Translations under genes and position numbers: made by a program
From: Alphaproteobacteria bacterium
GTDB taxonomy: Bacteria; Pseudomonadota; Alphaproteobacteria; CAAHEQ01; UBA3637
Reading direction: 5' to 3'
Length of the DNA: 64,000 nucleotides
Assembly (NCBI GenBank): GCA_017559525.1
Contig: JAFYRI010000006.1
Coordinates: 1 to 64,000 of the forward strand
Shown: piece by piece, positions 18,188 to 26,859 of the stretch
Layout of the letters: each line of letters starts with the position of its first letter
How positions within the stretch are numbered: the stretch's first letter is position 1
Notes under the pieces: model-generated
Database searches by the model: none
The model's input: the letters and a program-made list of their open reading frames with translations, nothing else
What the model was told of the DNA's origin: nothing

Positions 18188-18823
18188 ATGTCAAATAAAG
18201 TGATTTTGTGGGATTGGGATAATACTTTGGCCGATACGTTTGGCGCTATTTTTGCGGCTCAAAATGATGCGCGTGTGCAATACGGGTTGACGCCTTGGAC
18301 AAAAGAAGAAAGTAAGGCCGCTATGAATATGTCCGGTCGCAATTTGATTAAGGATGTGTTCGGGGCAGATAAAGCCGCCGAGGTGCGAGCTTATTTTTTA
18401 AGCCGTTATGCCGAACATGCCGATGCTTTGGAATTAAAGGCAGGCGCTAAAGAAATTTTAAAAACGGCTAAAGAACTTGGCTTCATCAACATTTTGGCCA
18501 GCAACAAAGCCGGTCCGATTTTGCGTAATGAAGTCGTTGCAATGGGTGTTGATAAGTATTTTGATAAATTAATCGGAGCAGAGGAGGCTGATGAGGATAA
18601 ACCATCAAAGGTATTTACGGATACGGCTTTGAAAGGATTTGATGTTCAAAAAATTATCAGTATCGGTGATGGAAAAGCCGACATTCAAATGGCCCACAAT
18701 TATGATGGGGGTATTGGTATTTTGGTGTGGACAAATCCAAACGGTACCGAATTTGCTGAAATTAAGCCCAATTATGCCGTGGCGACTTTGGCTGAGGCGG
18801 CTGATATTTTGAAAACAATATAA
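18188..18823 (+). CDS. HAD-superfamily phosphatase (phosphoglycolate phosphatase-like)
   Basis: A 211-residue HAD hydrolase. Motif I is DWDNTLAD near residue 9, followed by a helical cap; motif II is LASNK, and motif IV is ISIGDGKADIQMA. Family members dephosphorylate small phosphorylated metabolites; the substrate cannot be read from sequence. The start at 18188 follows GGAG by 6 bases. A second HAD gene begins 9 bp downstream, so the pair is cotranscribed. Confidence 0.8.
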   Translation: MSNKVILWDWDNTLADTFGAIFAAQNDARVQYGLTPWTKEESKAAMNMSGRNLIKDVFGADKAAEVRAYFLSRYAEHADALELKAGAKEILKTAKELGFINILASNKAGPILRNEVVAMGVDKYFDKLIGAEEADEDKPSKVFTDTALKGFDVQKIISIGDGKADIQMAHNYDGGIGILVWTNPNGTEFAEIKPNYAVATLAEAADILKTI

Positions 18824-18832
18824 GGAGGTTTT

Positions 18833-19585
18833 ATGAAGCAAGTTCCGAAATGTATTATTTTTGATTGGGATGGCACATTAGTTGGGTGTGAACAATTGGT
18901 GCATGCGGCATACGTGTTGACATTGGATAAACTGGAGGATAAAAAAGCCTCCTCTTGGACACCGGAACAAACACATGCCCAAAATGGCAAAACACGTGCG
19001 GAGATTTTTGAGAATGCGGATATTTGGGGCGAAAAAGGGGGAAAGGCTCAAGAGATTTTTTATCACATTTATCCACGTTTACAACAAGGCGATAAACAAT
19101 TGGTCGGTCGTTTTGAATGTATCAGTGGTACAACATTAAACCCGTTAACTGTTTTTGAGGGCGCTAAAGAGGTTGTACTCTCTCTTAAACGGCAAATGCC
19201 TAAGACTCGGATTGTTTTATTGGGAGCCAAAACACAAGAATTATTGGAAAAAGAAGTGCAGGAAGCCGGTTTTGAGGGATTATTTGATGCTGTTTTGGGA
19301 AATACGGGTAATCCGATAACGGATAAGCCGAATAAAGGTGCTTTTGACAGAGCCGTTCAAGGATTAAGTATCGCTGATAAAACGGCAGATGTTCTCTATG
19401 TTGGAGATAATCCCCAAAATGATACGGCATTTGCAAATGCTTGGGGTGCCGATATTAAAATTGTTCAGCCCAAAAAGGATAAAACGGTATTATATGTATT
19501 AAAATCCGAATTTGAACAAACATATCCGATTTGTGGTAAAGATAATGTTTGGCACAGGTCTTTAATGCCACAAAATGTACGCTAG
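18833..19585 (+). CDS. HAD-superfamily phosphatase, second of a pair
   Basis: A 250-residue HAD hydrolase with motif I DWDGTLVG near residue 11, motif II VLLGAK, a motif III Lys in the NKGAFDRA region, and motif IV VLYVGDNPQNDTAFA. It has a consensus AAGGAGG site overlapping the end of the preceding HAD gene. The two proteins are only distantly similar, with different cap lengths, so they are likely different substrates rather than a recent duplication. Substrate unknown. Confidence 0.78.
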   Translation: MKQVPKCIIFDWDGTLVGCEQLVHAAYVLTLDKLEDKKASSWTPEQTHAQNGKTRAEIFENADIWGEKGGKAQEIFYHIYPRLQQGDKQLVGRFECISGTTLNPLTVFEGAKEVVLSLKRQMPKTRIVLLGAKTQELLEKEVQEAGFEGLFDAVLGNTGNPITDKPNKGAFDRAVQGLSIADKTADVLYVGDNPQNDTAFANAWGADIKIVQPKKDKTVLYVLKSEFEQTYPICGKDNVWHRSLMPQNVR

Positions 19586-19621
19586 TTTATATAAATATGT
19601 CAAAGGATATGATTTTTTTGC

Positions 19622-19650
19622 TTGACGAATGGGGCATAATATGGTATGGT
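19622..19650 (+). promoter_or_regulatory. Promoter of candidate small RNA
   Basis: TTGACG (19622-19627), 17-base spacer, TATGGT (19645-19650). No ORF with a ribosome site follows. Confidence 0.6.
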
Positions 19651-19656
19651 ACACGC

Positions 19657-19793
19657 GTTATCATTAGATAATAGATGTTTGTATTTTTTTAGTCTCCCTA
19701 TATGACAAACATCTTGTGAACAGAGGGTCCCCCCTTTTATGCCTTCTGTTCACCCCTCCTCCTTAACGGACTCTTTTTAAGAGTCCTTTTTTT
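19657..19793 (+). ncRNA. Candidate small RNA with anti-Shine-Dalgarno stretch
   Basis: About 137 nt between a promoter and a T-run. Hairpin 1 is a perfect 10-bp stem (19673-19682 with 19705-19714) whose loop contains AGTCTCCCT. Hairpin 2 is 12 bp (19716-19727 with 19742-19753, one G-T pair) with loop TCCCCCCTTTTATG. A single-stranded linker CCCTCCTCCTT (19754-19764) contains CCTCCTT, identical to the 16S anti-Shine-Dalgarno core. A third hairpin GGACTC/GAGTCC with seven T ends the transcript. Exposed C-rich anti-SD motifs are known in some alphaproteobacterial small RNAs; membership here is inference. Confidence 0.65.
19768..19793 (+). terminator. Terminator of candidate small RNA
   Basis: GGACTC (19768-19773) pairs with GAGTCC (19781-19786), loop TTTTTAA, then seven T. 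It touches the stop of the convergent lexA gene at 19792. Confidence 0.8.
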
Positions 19794-20433
19794 ATCGATA
19801 GGATCGCATCAAACCCACTAGTTCCCCTTGAATTTCAACGCGATCTGCGGAGAAAATACGTGTTTCATAATTGGGGTTGGCTGGTTCTAAGGCAACCGAT
19901 GATCCGTTGGCGCGAATGCGTTTTAATGTTACTTCATATCCATCAATCAGAGCAACAACAATGGTGCCGTTTGGAACACGATCTGTTTTGCGAATAATAA
20001 CTGTATCACCATCCATAATACCGGCATCTCTCATAGAATCACCATCAACAGTTAAGGCATAATGATCGCCAAGTCCCATCATATGAGATGGAACGGATAC
20101 GGTTTCAGATGGATAGCGAATCGCCTCAATTGGTAAGCCGGCGGCGATTCGGCCACACAAAGGGATTGGCATGATATCATCGTTTGCAATAGGTTTTAAT
20201 GTGTTGACACGTTCTTTTTTTGTTGGCAAAGTTAGAACCTCTAAAGCTCGTGCTTTGTTGTGTAATCTTTTGATAAAACGACGATTTTCAAGTTCTCCAA
20301 GTAAACGATGGACGCCAGATTTTGATTTTAATCCCAGATGATCTTTCATTTCATCGAAAGAAGGGCAAACGCCAGTTTCTTTAAAAGTTGTATCTAAAAA
20401 AATTAGTAAATCATGTTGTTTTTGTGTCAGCAT
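19792..20433 (-). CDS. lexA: LexA SOS repressor
   Basis: A 213-residue repressor-protease. The N-terminal winged helix (residues 1-65) binds the SOS box. The C-terminal S24 domain has the Ala-Gly cleavage site (IAAGLP), the catalytic Ser in GDSMRD and the Lys in VTLKRI. RecA-stimulated self-cleavage induces DNA-repair genes. An AAGGAGG site supports the start. An alphaproteobacterial SOS box lies 13 bp upstream, indicating autorepression. Confidence 0.95.
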   Translation of the reverse strand: MLTQKQHDLLIFLDTTFKETGVCPSFDEMKDHLGLKSKSGVHRLLGELENRRFIKRLHNKARALEVLTLPTKKERVNTLKPIANDDIMPIPLCGRIAAGLPIEAIRYPSETVSVPSHMMGLGDHYALTVDGDSMRDAGIMDGDTVIIRKTDRVPNGTIVVALIDGYEVTLKRIRANGSSVALEPANPNYETRIFSADRVEIQGELVGLMRSYR

Positions 20434-20446
20434 GTCGCCTCCTTAT

Positions 20447-20461
20447 GTTCTTGTTTTGTTC
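20447..20461. promoter_or_regulatory. SOS box (LexA operator)
   Basis: GTTC-TTGTTTT-GTTC, an exact match to the alphaproteobacterial direct-repeat operator GTTC-N7-GTTC. It sits just upstream of the lexA start, the usual autoregulatory position. Confidence 0.85.
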
Positions 20462-20546
20462 TAATTTATCAGAGTAAAAAATCCTTGTCAATACATAAGT
20501 TATCGAAAAAAGTTTTTTGTGTAAAATTTATAAAATTAAAAATTAC

Positions 20547-20575
20547 TTGACAAAAAATATAATAGGTGTTAAAAT
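20547..20575 (+). promoter_or_regulatory. Promoter of nadK
   Basis: TTGACA (20547-20552), 17-base spacer, TAAAAT (20570-20575), 25 bases before the nadK ATG with an AAGGTGG site between. Confidence 0.7.
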
Positions 20576-20599
20576 ATCTTCAACAAACAAAGGTGGAAC

Positions 20600-21436
20600 A
20601 TGTCATTACAATTTTATTTACATGCGGATTCAACAAATCAAAAGGCGTTAAAGGCTGTTCAATTATTGCGTGACAAGTATACAAATAAAGCGGTCTCGTT
20701 GGAGGATGCAGATGTAATTATTGCCTTGGGCGGAGATGGCACAACATTAGATGCTTTGCGGTTAGGTTTAAAGCATGGCAAAAAGGTATATGGTATGAAT
20801 TTGGGGCATGTCGGGGCATATCAAAATAAATTTGAAGTTCAAAACCTAATGGAACGTATTGAACGCGCTTCCGAATTAAAATTACATCCCTTAACGGCTC
20901 AGGCAATAAAGTTGGATGATAGCATTATTCAAGCAGATGCATGGAATGAAATTTATGTGCGCAGTGGCGATAATCCTCAGCAAGCACGATTGGTGGGCTA
21001 TGTGGATGGATGGAAGTTACCTTTTTGTGTTTGTGGTGATGGGTATTTATTAGCTACTCCATTGGGGAGTCTTGCTTATAATTTAGCTGCTGGTGGTCAT
21101 AAATTACATTTTCGTGAAAATTTATTGGCCAGTACAGCAATTGCTGCCAGTCGAGGGGTCAGTGATATTTTGCCGGACCATACGCGCATTCATTTAGAGG
21201 TTAAAGATCCGGTTAAAAGATGTGTATCATTAGTTGCCGATAATCAATTGATGGGCAAAGTTAAATCTTGTGATATCTTTCAAGATTTTTCCAGATCCGT
21301 TTCATTGTTGTGGGATCCGGAAAAAATCAATCAAGTTGAAATGAAGGGACAACAAACACTAAAAGAACGTCCTGTGTTTGTTTCAAAGGCATTACAAAAT
21401 AACGGTTATTATCACGATCAGTATTTGCGAGCTTAA
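20600..21436 (+). CDS. nadK: NAD kinase
   Basis: A 278-residue ATP-NAD kinase that makes NADP. The GGDGTTLDA motif near residue 48 and the second glycine-rich region (GDGYLLATPLGSLAYNLAAGG, in two parts) are present, with the NE dyad in WNEIYV. The second motif differs slightly from the usual STPTGSTAYS form, as in some alphaproteobacterial enzymes. It has its own promoter and is convergent with sdaA, with 7 bp between the ends. Confidence 0.9.
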   Translation: MSLQFYLHADSTNQKALKAVQLLRDKYTNKAVSLEDADVIIALGGDGTTLDALRLGLKHGKKVYGMNLGHVGAYQNKFEVQNLMERIERASELKLHPLTAQAIKLDDSIIQADAWNEIYVRSGDNPQQARLVGYVDGWKLPFCVCGDGYLLATPLGSLAYNLAAGGHKLHFRENLLASTAIAASRGVSDILPDHTRIHLEVKDPVKRCVSLVADNQLMGKVKSCDIFQDFSRSVSLLWDPEKINQVEMKGQQTLKERPVFVSKALQNNGYYHDQYLRA

Positions 21437-21443
21437 CGTTATA

Positions 21444-22826
21444 TTAACATGTCAATGCGTGAACGGCTAATCCTGCCAGTGATGTTTCTTTATATTTTTC
21501 TGGTAGATTTTTACCCGTTTCATACATGGTTTTGATAACGCTATCCAAACTGACTAAATGGTTGCCATTCCCTCTGAGCGCCATACGAGCGGCATTAACC
21601 GCTTTAACGGCGGCGATTGCATTGCGTTCGATGCATGGAACCTGAACTAATCCGCAAACAGGGTCGCATGTTAATCCCAAATTGTGTTCCATTGCAATTT
21701 CAGCAGCGTTTTCAATTTGATCTATTGTACCACCTAAGGCCGCTGTTAACCCTGCTGCCGCCATGGAACAAGCAACACCGACTTCACCTTGGCAACCAAC
21801 TTCAGCACCAGAAATTGAGGCGTTTGTACGATATAAACTGCAAATAGCAGATGCGGTTAATAAGAAAATACCCTTACCAAGCATTAAATCAAACGGAGAT
21901 TTTTTGGAGGCAAAGCGTTCAAAATAACGTAAAACAGCTGGTAAAATACCTGCGGACCCCATTGTTGGTGCAGTGACAACTTGTCCGCCGACGGCATTTT
22001 CTTCTGCAACAGCAAAAGCCCATAAATTAATCCAATCAATAATCATCAATGGGTCTTCGTCGTTAGCGTGGAATTTTTCCTCTAATCTGCGATAGATAAT
22101 TGGTGCACGGCGTTGAATATTTAATCCACCTGGAAGTGTTCCTTCTGTTACGCACCCACGTTCAATGCCGGTTTGCATAATTTTATCAATTAAAATCAAA
22201 TAATCTTTGATTTCATTAAATGTCTTTGTTGCTTCTTCGTTTTTGAACACCACATCGGCGATAGATAAATTGTGTGTTTTGCATTGCTCAATTAATTCGG
22301 CGCATGTGCTGAATGGATAAGGAACGTCTGTTTGAACGTGTACAGGAGGTTTACCCATTTCATCTGAACGACAAACGGTTCCTCCGCCAATGGAAAAATA
22401 GGTTTCTGTTGCTAATTCTTTTCCGGTTTCATCGGTGGCAATAAATGTCATACCATTTGAATGTTGAGGCAAAAACGTTTCTTTGTCCAAAATGATATCT
22501 CGTGTGATGGAAAAGGGAATATCTTTTGTTTCACCTAATTTCAGTTGTCCAGAGGATTGAACTGAACCGATGTAATCTTGTGATAAATCCATTGTGTCGG
22601 CATGCAATCCCATTAACCCATAAACAATAGCAGTGGGGGTGCCGTGCCCTACGCCGGTGAGTGCCAAAGAGCCATAAAGTGTTGTTTTGACTTGAGCCAC
22701 TTTTTTAATCAGACGTTTTTTGCGAAGTGTTTCAATAAAACGGCCAGCGGCACGCATTGGGCCAACGGTGTGAGAACTAGATGGTCCAATACCGATAGAA
22801 AAGACATCAAATAAACTGTGATACAT
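21444..22826 (-). CDS. sdaA: L-serine dehydratase, iron-sulfur, single chain
   Basis: A 460-residue single-polypeptide L-serine deaminase (serine to pyruvate and ammonia). The N-terminal beta domain ([16 protein letters not shown]) is fused to the alpha domain, whose cysteines for the 4Fe-4S cluster include CDPVCG and the VPCIERNA Cys. I choose the ATG at 22826, which follows GAGG and gives the family N-terminus (MYHSLFDVF). The promoter is TTGCAA-16-TATACT at 22862-22889. Confidence 0.93.
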   Translation of the reverse strand: MYHSLFDVFSIGIGPSSSHTVGPMRAAGRFIETLRKKRLIKKVAQVKTTLYGSLALTGVGHGTPTAIVYGLMGLHADTMDLSQDYIGSVQSSGQLKLGETKDIPFSITRDIILDKETFLPQHSNGMTFIATDETGKELATETYFSIGGGTVCRSDEMGKPPVHVQTDVPYPFSTCAELIEQCKTHNLSIADVVFKNEEATKTFNEIKDYLILIDKIMQTGIERGCVTEGTLPGGLNIQRRAPIIYRRLEEKFHANDEDPLMIIDWINLWAFAVAEENAVGGQVVTAPTMGSAGILPAVLRYFERFASKKSPFDLMLGKGIFLLTASAICSLYRTNASISGAEVGCQGEVGVACSMAAAGLTAALGGTIDQIENAAEIAMEHNLGLTCDPVCGLVQVPCIERNAIAAVKAVNAARMALRGNGNHLVSLDSVIKTMYETGKNLPEKYKETSLAGLAVHALTC

Positions 22827-22861
22827 GATAAACCTCATATGTTATTTCAAACTGTAAAAAC

Positions 22862-22889
22862 AGTATATCAAAAGCCGGCATCTTTGCAA
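22862..22889 (-). promoter_or_regulatory. Promoter of sdaA
   Basis: Minus strand -35 TTGCAA (22889-22884), 16-base spacer, -10 TATACT (22867-22862). Confidence 0.65.
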
Positions 22890-22908
22890 AGGGGAAAATA
22901 TAAAAGAA

Positions 22909-22937
22909 TTGATAAACGGCCGTTTTTGTGCTATGGT
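22909..22937 (+). promoter_or_regulatory. Promoter of the 202-residue unknown gene
   Basis: TTGATA (22909-22914), 17-base spacer, TATGGT (22932-22937). Confidence 0.55.
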
Positions 22938-22968
22938 TGAGGCATTAATGAGTTTAGGAGAATGAAAA

Positions 22969-23577
22969 ATGACCATACGGTACAAAGAAAAATATTTTAT
23001 TATTGAATGTAATGAAAATAATGATGGCAAAGGTTATGCTTTTAAAACAAAGCAAGGTAAGGAATTTGCAAGGGGAAGTACTTATTGTTCCGGCGATAAT
23101 AATCCAAGATATTTTGCTGTTGAAAATGAAGAAGGATTGTGGACGTTATATGATAGAAATGGTCAGCCGGTAAAGGGGGCTCAAAACGTAAAGCATATCT
23201 ACTGGAATAAAAAATGTTATGTTGTTGGGTTGGGTGAAAAAAAAACATACATATTTCCGGAATATAAAATAAAGCAAGGATTACGAGGATTGGCAATATG
23301 TGGTGCTCTTGTGGTCGCTTATTTGGGTGTTTCGCAAATACACGGATGTTGCGAAAAACAAGCTGAATATGAACAAAAGACACAGATGACCTATTTGGGG
23401 ATTTCAAACGGTGTGGCTTTGTTTGATACGGATGGCAACAAACAAACAGCAGAGGTTGTGTCGGATACTCTGTTAAGACATCAGGTCGGTTATTTATATG
23501 GATGTGAAGGGCAAACACATTCTATTGCACAGTGGAAGGAAATTAGTCAAATTCACATGTTTGAAAATATACGTTAA
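22969..23577 (+). CDS. Unknown single-pass membrane protein with WG-repeat-like N-terminus
   Basis: A 202-residue protein I do not recognise. The N-terminal about 100 residues are polar; the segment GLWTLYDRNGQPV near residue 55 resembles a WG repeat unit. One membrane helix lies near residues 107-124, followed by a Cys-Cys pair and a second polar domain. TTAGGAG precedes the start by 8 bases. It has its own promoter and terminator and no functional partner nearby. Confidence 0.65.
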   Translation: MTIRYKEKYFIIECNENNDGKGYAFKTKQGKEFARGSTYCSGDNNPRYFAVENEEGLWTLYDRNGQPVKGAQNVKHIYWNKKCYVVGLGEKKTYIFPEYKIKQGLRGLAICGALVVAYLGVSQIHGCCEKQAEYEQKTQMTYLGISNGVALFDTDGNKQTAEVVSDTLLRHQVGYLYGCEGQTHSIAQWKEISQIHMFENIR

Positions 23578-23596
23578 GATATGTATTGCAAAATAA

Positions 23597-23628
23597 AAAT
23601 CCCTTGAATGTAAACGAGGGATTTTTTT
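23597..23628 (+). terminator. Terminator after the 202-residue gene
   Basis: An 8-bp stem AAATCCCT/AGGGATTT with a 12-base loop, followed by a T-run. Confidence 0.8.
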
Positions 23629-23665
23629 TAATTTCCCGTTAATAAAATGTGCAAAATAAAAAACA

Positions 23666-23694
23666 TTGACAAATTAAATTTGATGTGTTATAAT
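23666..23694 (+). promoter_or_regulatory. Full-consensus sigma70 promoter
   Basis: TTGACA (23666-23671), 17-base spacer, TATAAT (23689-23694): both hexamers perfect with ideal spacing. It is the strongest-looking promoter in the window, ahead of an unknown gene. Confidence 0.85.
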
Positions 23695-23728
23695 ATATAA
23701 CATCATTTAAGTAAGAGGAGGTTTTGCA

Positions 23729-24232
23729 GTGTTTAATGTCTTAGTAAATCAAGATAAACACTCTTATAAAGATATTGTTGGGCATAAAGAAGAAGGGGTT
23801 GTTTTTAATATGTTAAAACCATCGGATAAAGTGATTGGTGAAAATATTGATGTGTCACAAAAGGATGTTCCTTTAGAACGAAAAGAGGTTGAGGAATATT
23901 TACCTTGTGGGATAAAAATAGTTAATCGTGATGAGGCGAAAACATTTACAGAATATTTTTTTTCTAAACCAGTTACATTTGCACATAAATGTGAAGAATT
24001 AATGATTAATTGCAGTGCAGCAGCAATGTTATCAGGTGTTTTGGCAGCCATAGCTGTTGCTAGTCCTTCTTATATCCCAGCAAATGAAAAAGTTGCATTA
24101 GGTTGTCTTGGAGTTATGGGGCTGTGTATGCTTGGTGTCATGATATCTGGTGTTACGGGTGGCGTTAAAGAATGTTTCGATGAACGAAAAAAACGAATGT
24201 TACAAGAAAGAATGGAACATACTCGGGATTAA
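23729..24232 (+). CDS. Unknown protein with two membrane helices, GTG start
   Basis: A 167-residue protein with a polar N-terminal 90 residues, two hydrophobic helices (about residues 95-112 and 123-143) and a basic C-terminal tail. The GTG start at 23729 is supported by AAGAGGAGG 7 bases upstream and a full-consensus promoter. I do not recognise a family. The helical-hairpin layout resembles small inner-membrane or host-membrane-inserted proteins, but nothing shows secretion. After it, 24233-24606 has no convincing gene, only an 8-bp hairpin at 24280-24303 and the neuB promoter. Confidence 0.65.
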   Translation: MFNVLVNQDKHSYKDIVGHKEEGVVFNMLKPSDKVIGENIDVSQKDVPLERKEVEEYLPCGIKIVNRDEAKTFTEYFFSKPVTFAHKCEELMINCSAAAMLSGVLAAIAVASPSYIPANEKVALGCLGVMGLCMLGVMISGVTGGVKECFDERKKRMLQERMEHTRD

Positions 24233-24547
24233 TAAATACACCCGAATGTTAAACCGTCTAGAAAATTTTTAAAATATTATTCGCCGATTGAATTGTCGGC
24301 GGATAAAAATAATTAGAATATTGCTCTCCATTGTTTGAATATATTGAAAAATTTATATCCAAGATATGATTTATTGATAACAACATTGTTAGATGGTTGT
24401 GAAATTAATAAAGGATAATGTTGAAAAATGACTCGAATTTTTTTGAGGATAAACAAAATATATTTAATCCCATCTGTATGCCATATGAAGAATATGCTGG
24501 GTATCAGCAAGTAAAAATAAAAAAACAACATATTTGTGATTAAATAA

Positions 24548-24577
24548 TTGCATTTTGTGTTGGGGTATGCCTATAAT
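24548..24577 (+). promoter_or_regulatory. Promoter of neuB-neuC
   Basis: TTGCAT (24548-24553), 18-base spacer, TATAAT (24572-24577), 30 bases before the neuB start. Confidence 0.65.
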
Positions 24578-24606
24578 CAATCCATAAACTTTTATGGAGA
24601 TAATAA

Positions 24607-25647
24607 ATGGCTAAATTTATTGAAATTGCGGGACGCAAAATTGGTGCAGATTATCCGCCATTGGTTATTGCAGAAATCGGTATTAATCATAATGGTTCTT
24701 TGGTTGAAGCGAAAAAATTAGCTGATGCTGCTAAGGCGGCTGGTGCCGAAATTATCAAACACCAAACACATATTGTTGATGCGGAAATGAGTATAATGGC
24801 GAAAAAGGCTATTCCAGGAAATTCGCCATATTCTATCTGGGATATTATGGCTAGATGCGCCTTGACGGAAGAAGAAGAAATTGAATTCCAACGTTATGTG
24901 GAAAGTTTGGGAATGATTTTTATTTCGACGCCATTTTCTTTTGCGGCCATTGATCGGTTAGAAAAGATGAATGTGCCTGCATATAAAATTGGTTCTGGAG
25001 AAATGAACAATTATGAATTTGTAAAATATGTTGCCTCAAAAAACAAACCGGTTATTTTATCTACAGGTATGAATGATATAGAAGCTGTTAAAAAAGCGGT
25101 GGCTTGTATTCGCAAGTTTCATGATAATTTTGTGATTATGCACACAACAAATTTATATCCAACAGCGGCTAGACAAATTCGTTTGGGTGCTTTAGAAGAG
25201 TTAAAAGCCGTATTCCCAAATGAAATTATTGGATTGTCAGATCATTCTCTCAATAATTTAGCTTGTTTGGCTGCTACAGCTGTAGGGGCTAGCGTTTTAG
25301 AACGTCATTTTACAGATACTAAAGATAGATATGGCGAAGATATTATATGTTCTATGGATATAAAAGAATGTCAAGAGTTGATTTCTGATTCTGCTGAAAT
25401 CGCCCAAATGCGTGGTGGTAAGAAAGAGGCTTTACCCGAAGAACAAGTAACAATTGAGTTTGCTTTTTCTACATTAATTGCAGTGCGAGATATTCCAGTA
25501 GGGCACATTATTACACGTGATGATTTAACAACAAAACGCCCTTATTTAAGTGGTATTTTGGCTTCTCAAATTGATGAGGTTATTGGCAAAACAACTACTC
25601 AAGAAATTAAGGCGGGCTTTCATTTGCAATGGACGGATATTGCATGA
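24607..25647 (+). CDS. neuB: Sialic acid synthase family (NeuB-like)
   Basis: A 346-residue PEP-dependent nonulosonate synthase: a TIM barrel (IAEIGINHNG, IIKHQTH) and a C-terminal SAF/antifreeze-like domain (about 285-346). The family condenses ManNAc or a related hexose with PEP to make N-acetylneuraminic, legionaminic or pseudaminic acid. Coupling with neuC (ATGA overlap) suggests a ManNAc-derived or legionaminic product rather than pseudaminic acid; sequence alone does not decide. No CMP-sugar synthetase gene is in the window. Confidence 0.85.
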   Translation: MAKFIEIAGRKIGADYPPLVIAEIGINHNGSLVEAKKLADAAKAAGAEIIKHQTHIVDAEMSIMAKKAIPGNSPYSIWDIMARCALTEEEEIEFQRYVESLGMIFISTPFSFAAIDRLEKMNVPAYKIGSGEMNNYEFVKYVASKNKPVILSTGMNDIEAVKKAVACIRKFHDNFVIMHTTNLYPTAARQIRLGALEELKAVFPNEIIGLSDHSLNNLACLAATAVGASVLERHFTDTKDRYGEDIICSMDIKECQELISDSAEIAQMRGGKKEALPEEQVTIEFAFSTLIAVRDIPVGHIITRDDLTTKRPYLSGILASQIDEVIGKTTTQEIKAGFHLQWTDIA

Positions 25648-26753
25648 TAAATGTTTCGTTTTTATCTGGTACACGTGCTGATTATGGCAAAATAAAACCG
25701 TATATTGAATACTTGTTGGAAAAAACAGATGTTCGTATTCATTTGTTTTTAACAGGTATGCAAGTTCAAAGTAAATATGGTAGTACGCATAAAGAAATTG
25801 AACAACAATTTGGTTCTTCTTGCCACATTGTATATGATATGGATATGAAAGAAGCCGATACAGCAACGGAAACAGCTCATATTGTCAAATCATATAGCGA
25901 TCATTTACAATCTGATGAGATTGATTTTGTTTTTATTCATGGAGACAGATCCGAAGCTATGGCAGGGGCTTTGTCGGCTGTTCTGAATAATATTCCGGTT
26001 TGTCAAATTGAAGCGGGTGATTTAAGTGGTAGTATCGATGATTCGTTGCGGCATGCAATATCAAAACTCAGTCATCGTTTCTTTGTTGCAGATGAACGAG
26101 CCAAATTATTGTTAATGCAAATGGGTGAGGATGAAAACAGTATTTTTATTGTAGGTAATTCCAGCTTGGCTAATATTCCAACGAAGAAAAAAACAAATAT
26201 GTCTCCTTCTTTATCAGAGGCATATGGAATTCTAATTTATCATCCGACGACAACGTTAAAACCAGATGTTATTCATAATGAAATTAATGCTATTATGAAA
26301 GCTTTGGAAAAAGATAGCCGGTCTTATGTTGTGATTATGCCCAACAATGATTTAAATCATGAAGTTATTATGGATGTGTATAATGCATATCAAGATAATC
26401 CCAAATTTGTGTTTTTTAAATCTATGCCGTTTTCTGTCTTTCAACGATTGTTAAGTGGTGCAGATGTGTTAATTGGGAATAGTTCGTGCGGTGTGAAAGA
26501 AGCGCCATATTTGGGAACAAGTGTTATTGATATTGGAGTTCGCCAACAAAATCGTTATGAGCATTTAAATTTGCCATCATTTAAACATTTAGATGATTTA
26601 GCTGATTTATCAAAAGAATTGTCTGAATTATTGTTATCCCCAAAACAAATATCTCATACAAAATATCGAAAACAGTTTTTTGACGCATTAGATGGCATTT
26701 TTACGGATGATTTTTGGAAACCAGCATTGCAGAAAAAGTTTATTTTTCGGTAA
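25644..26753 (+). CDS. neuC: UDP-N-acetylglucosamine 2-epimerase, hydrolysing (NeuC-like)
   Basis: A 369-residue GT-B-fold epimerase with the N-terminal GTRADYGKIKP motif, HGDRSEAM and the C-terminal NSSCGVKEAP segment of the UDP-GlcNAc 2-epimerase family. It releases ManNAc (or a 6-deoxy analogue), the substrate for the NeuB-like enzyme encoded just upstream. The ATG at 25644 overlaps the neuB stop (ATGA). A short hairpin at 26802-26827 follows without a T-run. Confidence 0.85.
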   Translation: MINVSFLSGTRADYGKIKPYIEYLLEKTDVRIHLFLTGMQVQSKYGSTHKEIEQQFGSSCHIVYDMDMKEADTATETAHIVKSYSDHLQSDEIDFVFIHGDRSEAMAGALSAVLNNIPVCQIEAGDLSGSIDDSLRHAISKLSHRFFVADERAKLLLMQMGEDENSIFIVGNSSLANIPTKKKTNMSPSLSEAYGILIYHPTTTLKPDVIHNEINAIMKALEKDSRSYVVIMPNNDLNHEVIMDVYNAYQDNPKFVFFKSMPFSVFQRLLSGADVLIGNSSCGVKEAPYLGTSVIDIGVRQQNRYEHLNLPSFKHLDDLADLSKELSELLLSPKQISHTKYRKQFFDALDGIFTDDFWKPALQKKFIFR

Positions 26754-26859
26754 GGTGTTTTGATATTGTAATAGTATCTAATGATAAAAATATTTAAATA
26801 GATGATCTTCGTATATTTTGAGATCATATAAATTGATATAAGTAAATGTTTTGTTGTTT

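Noticed and set aside
24313..24531. A 72-codon minus-strand ORF in the gap before neuB
   Set aside because: No ribosome site, and a Phe/Ile-rich composition expected from AT-rich noncoding DNA.
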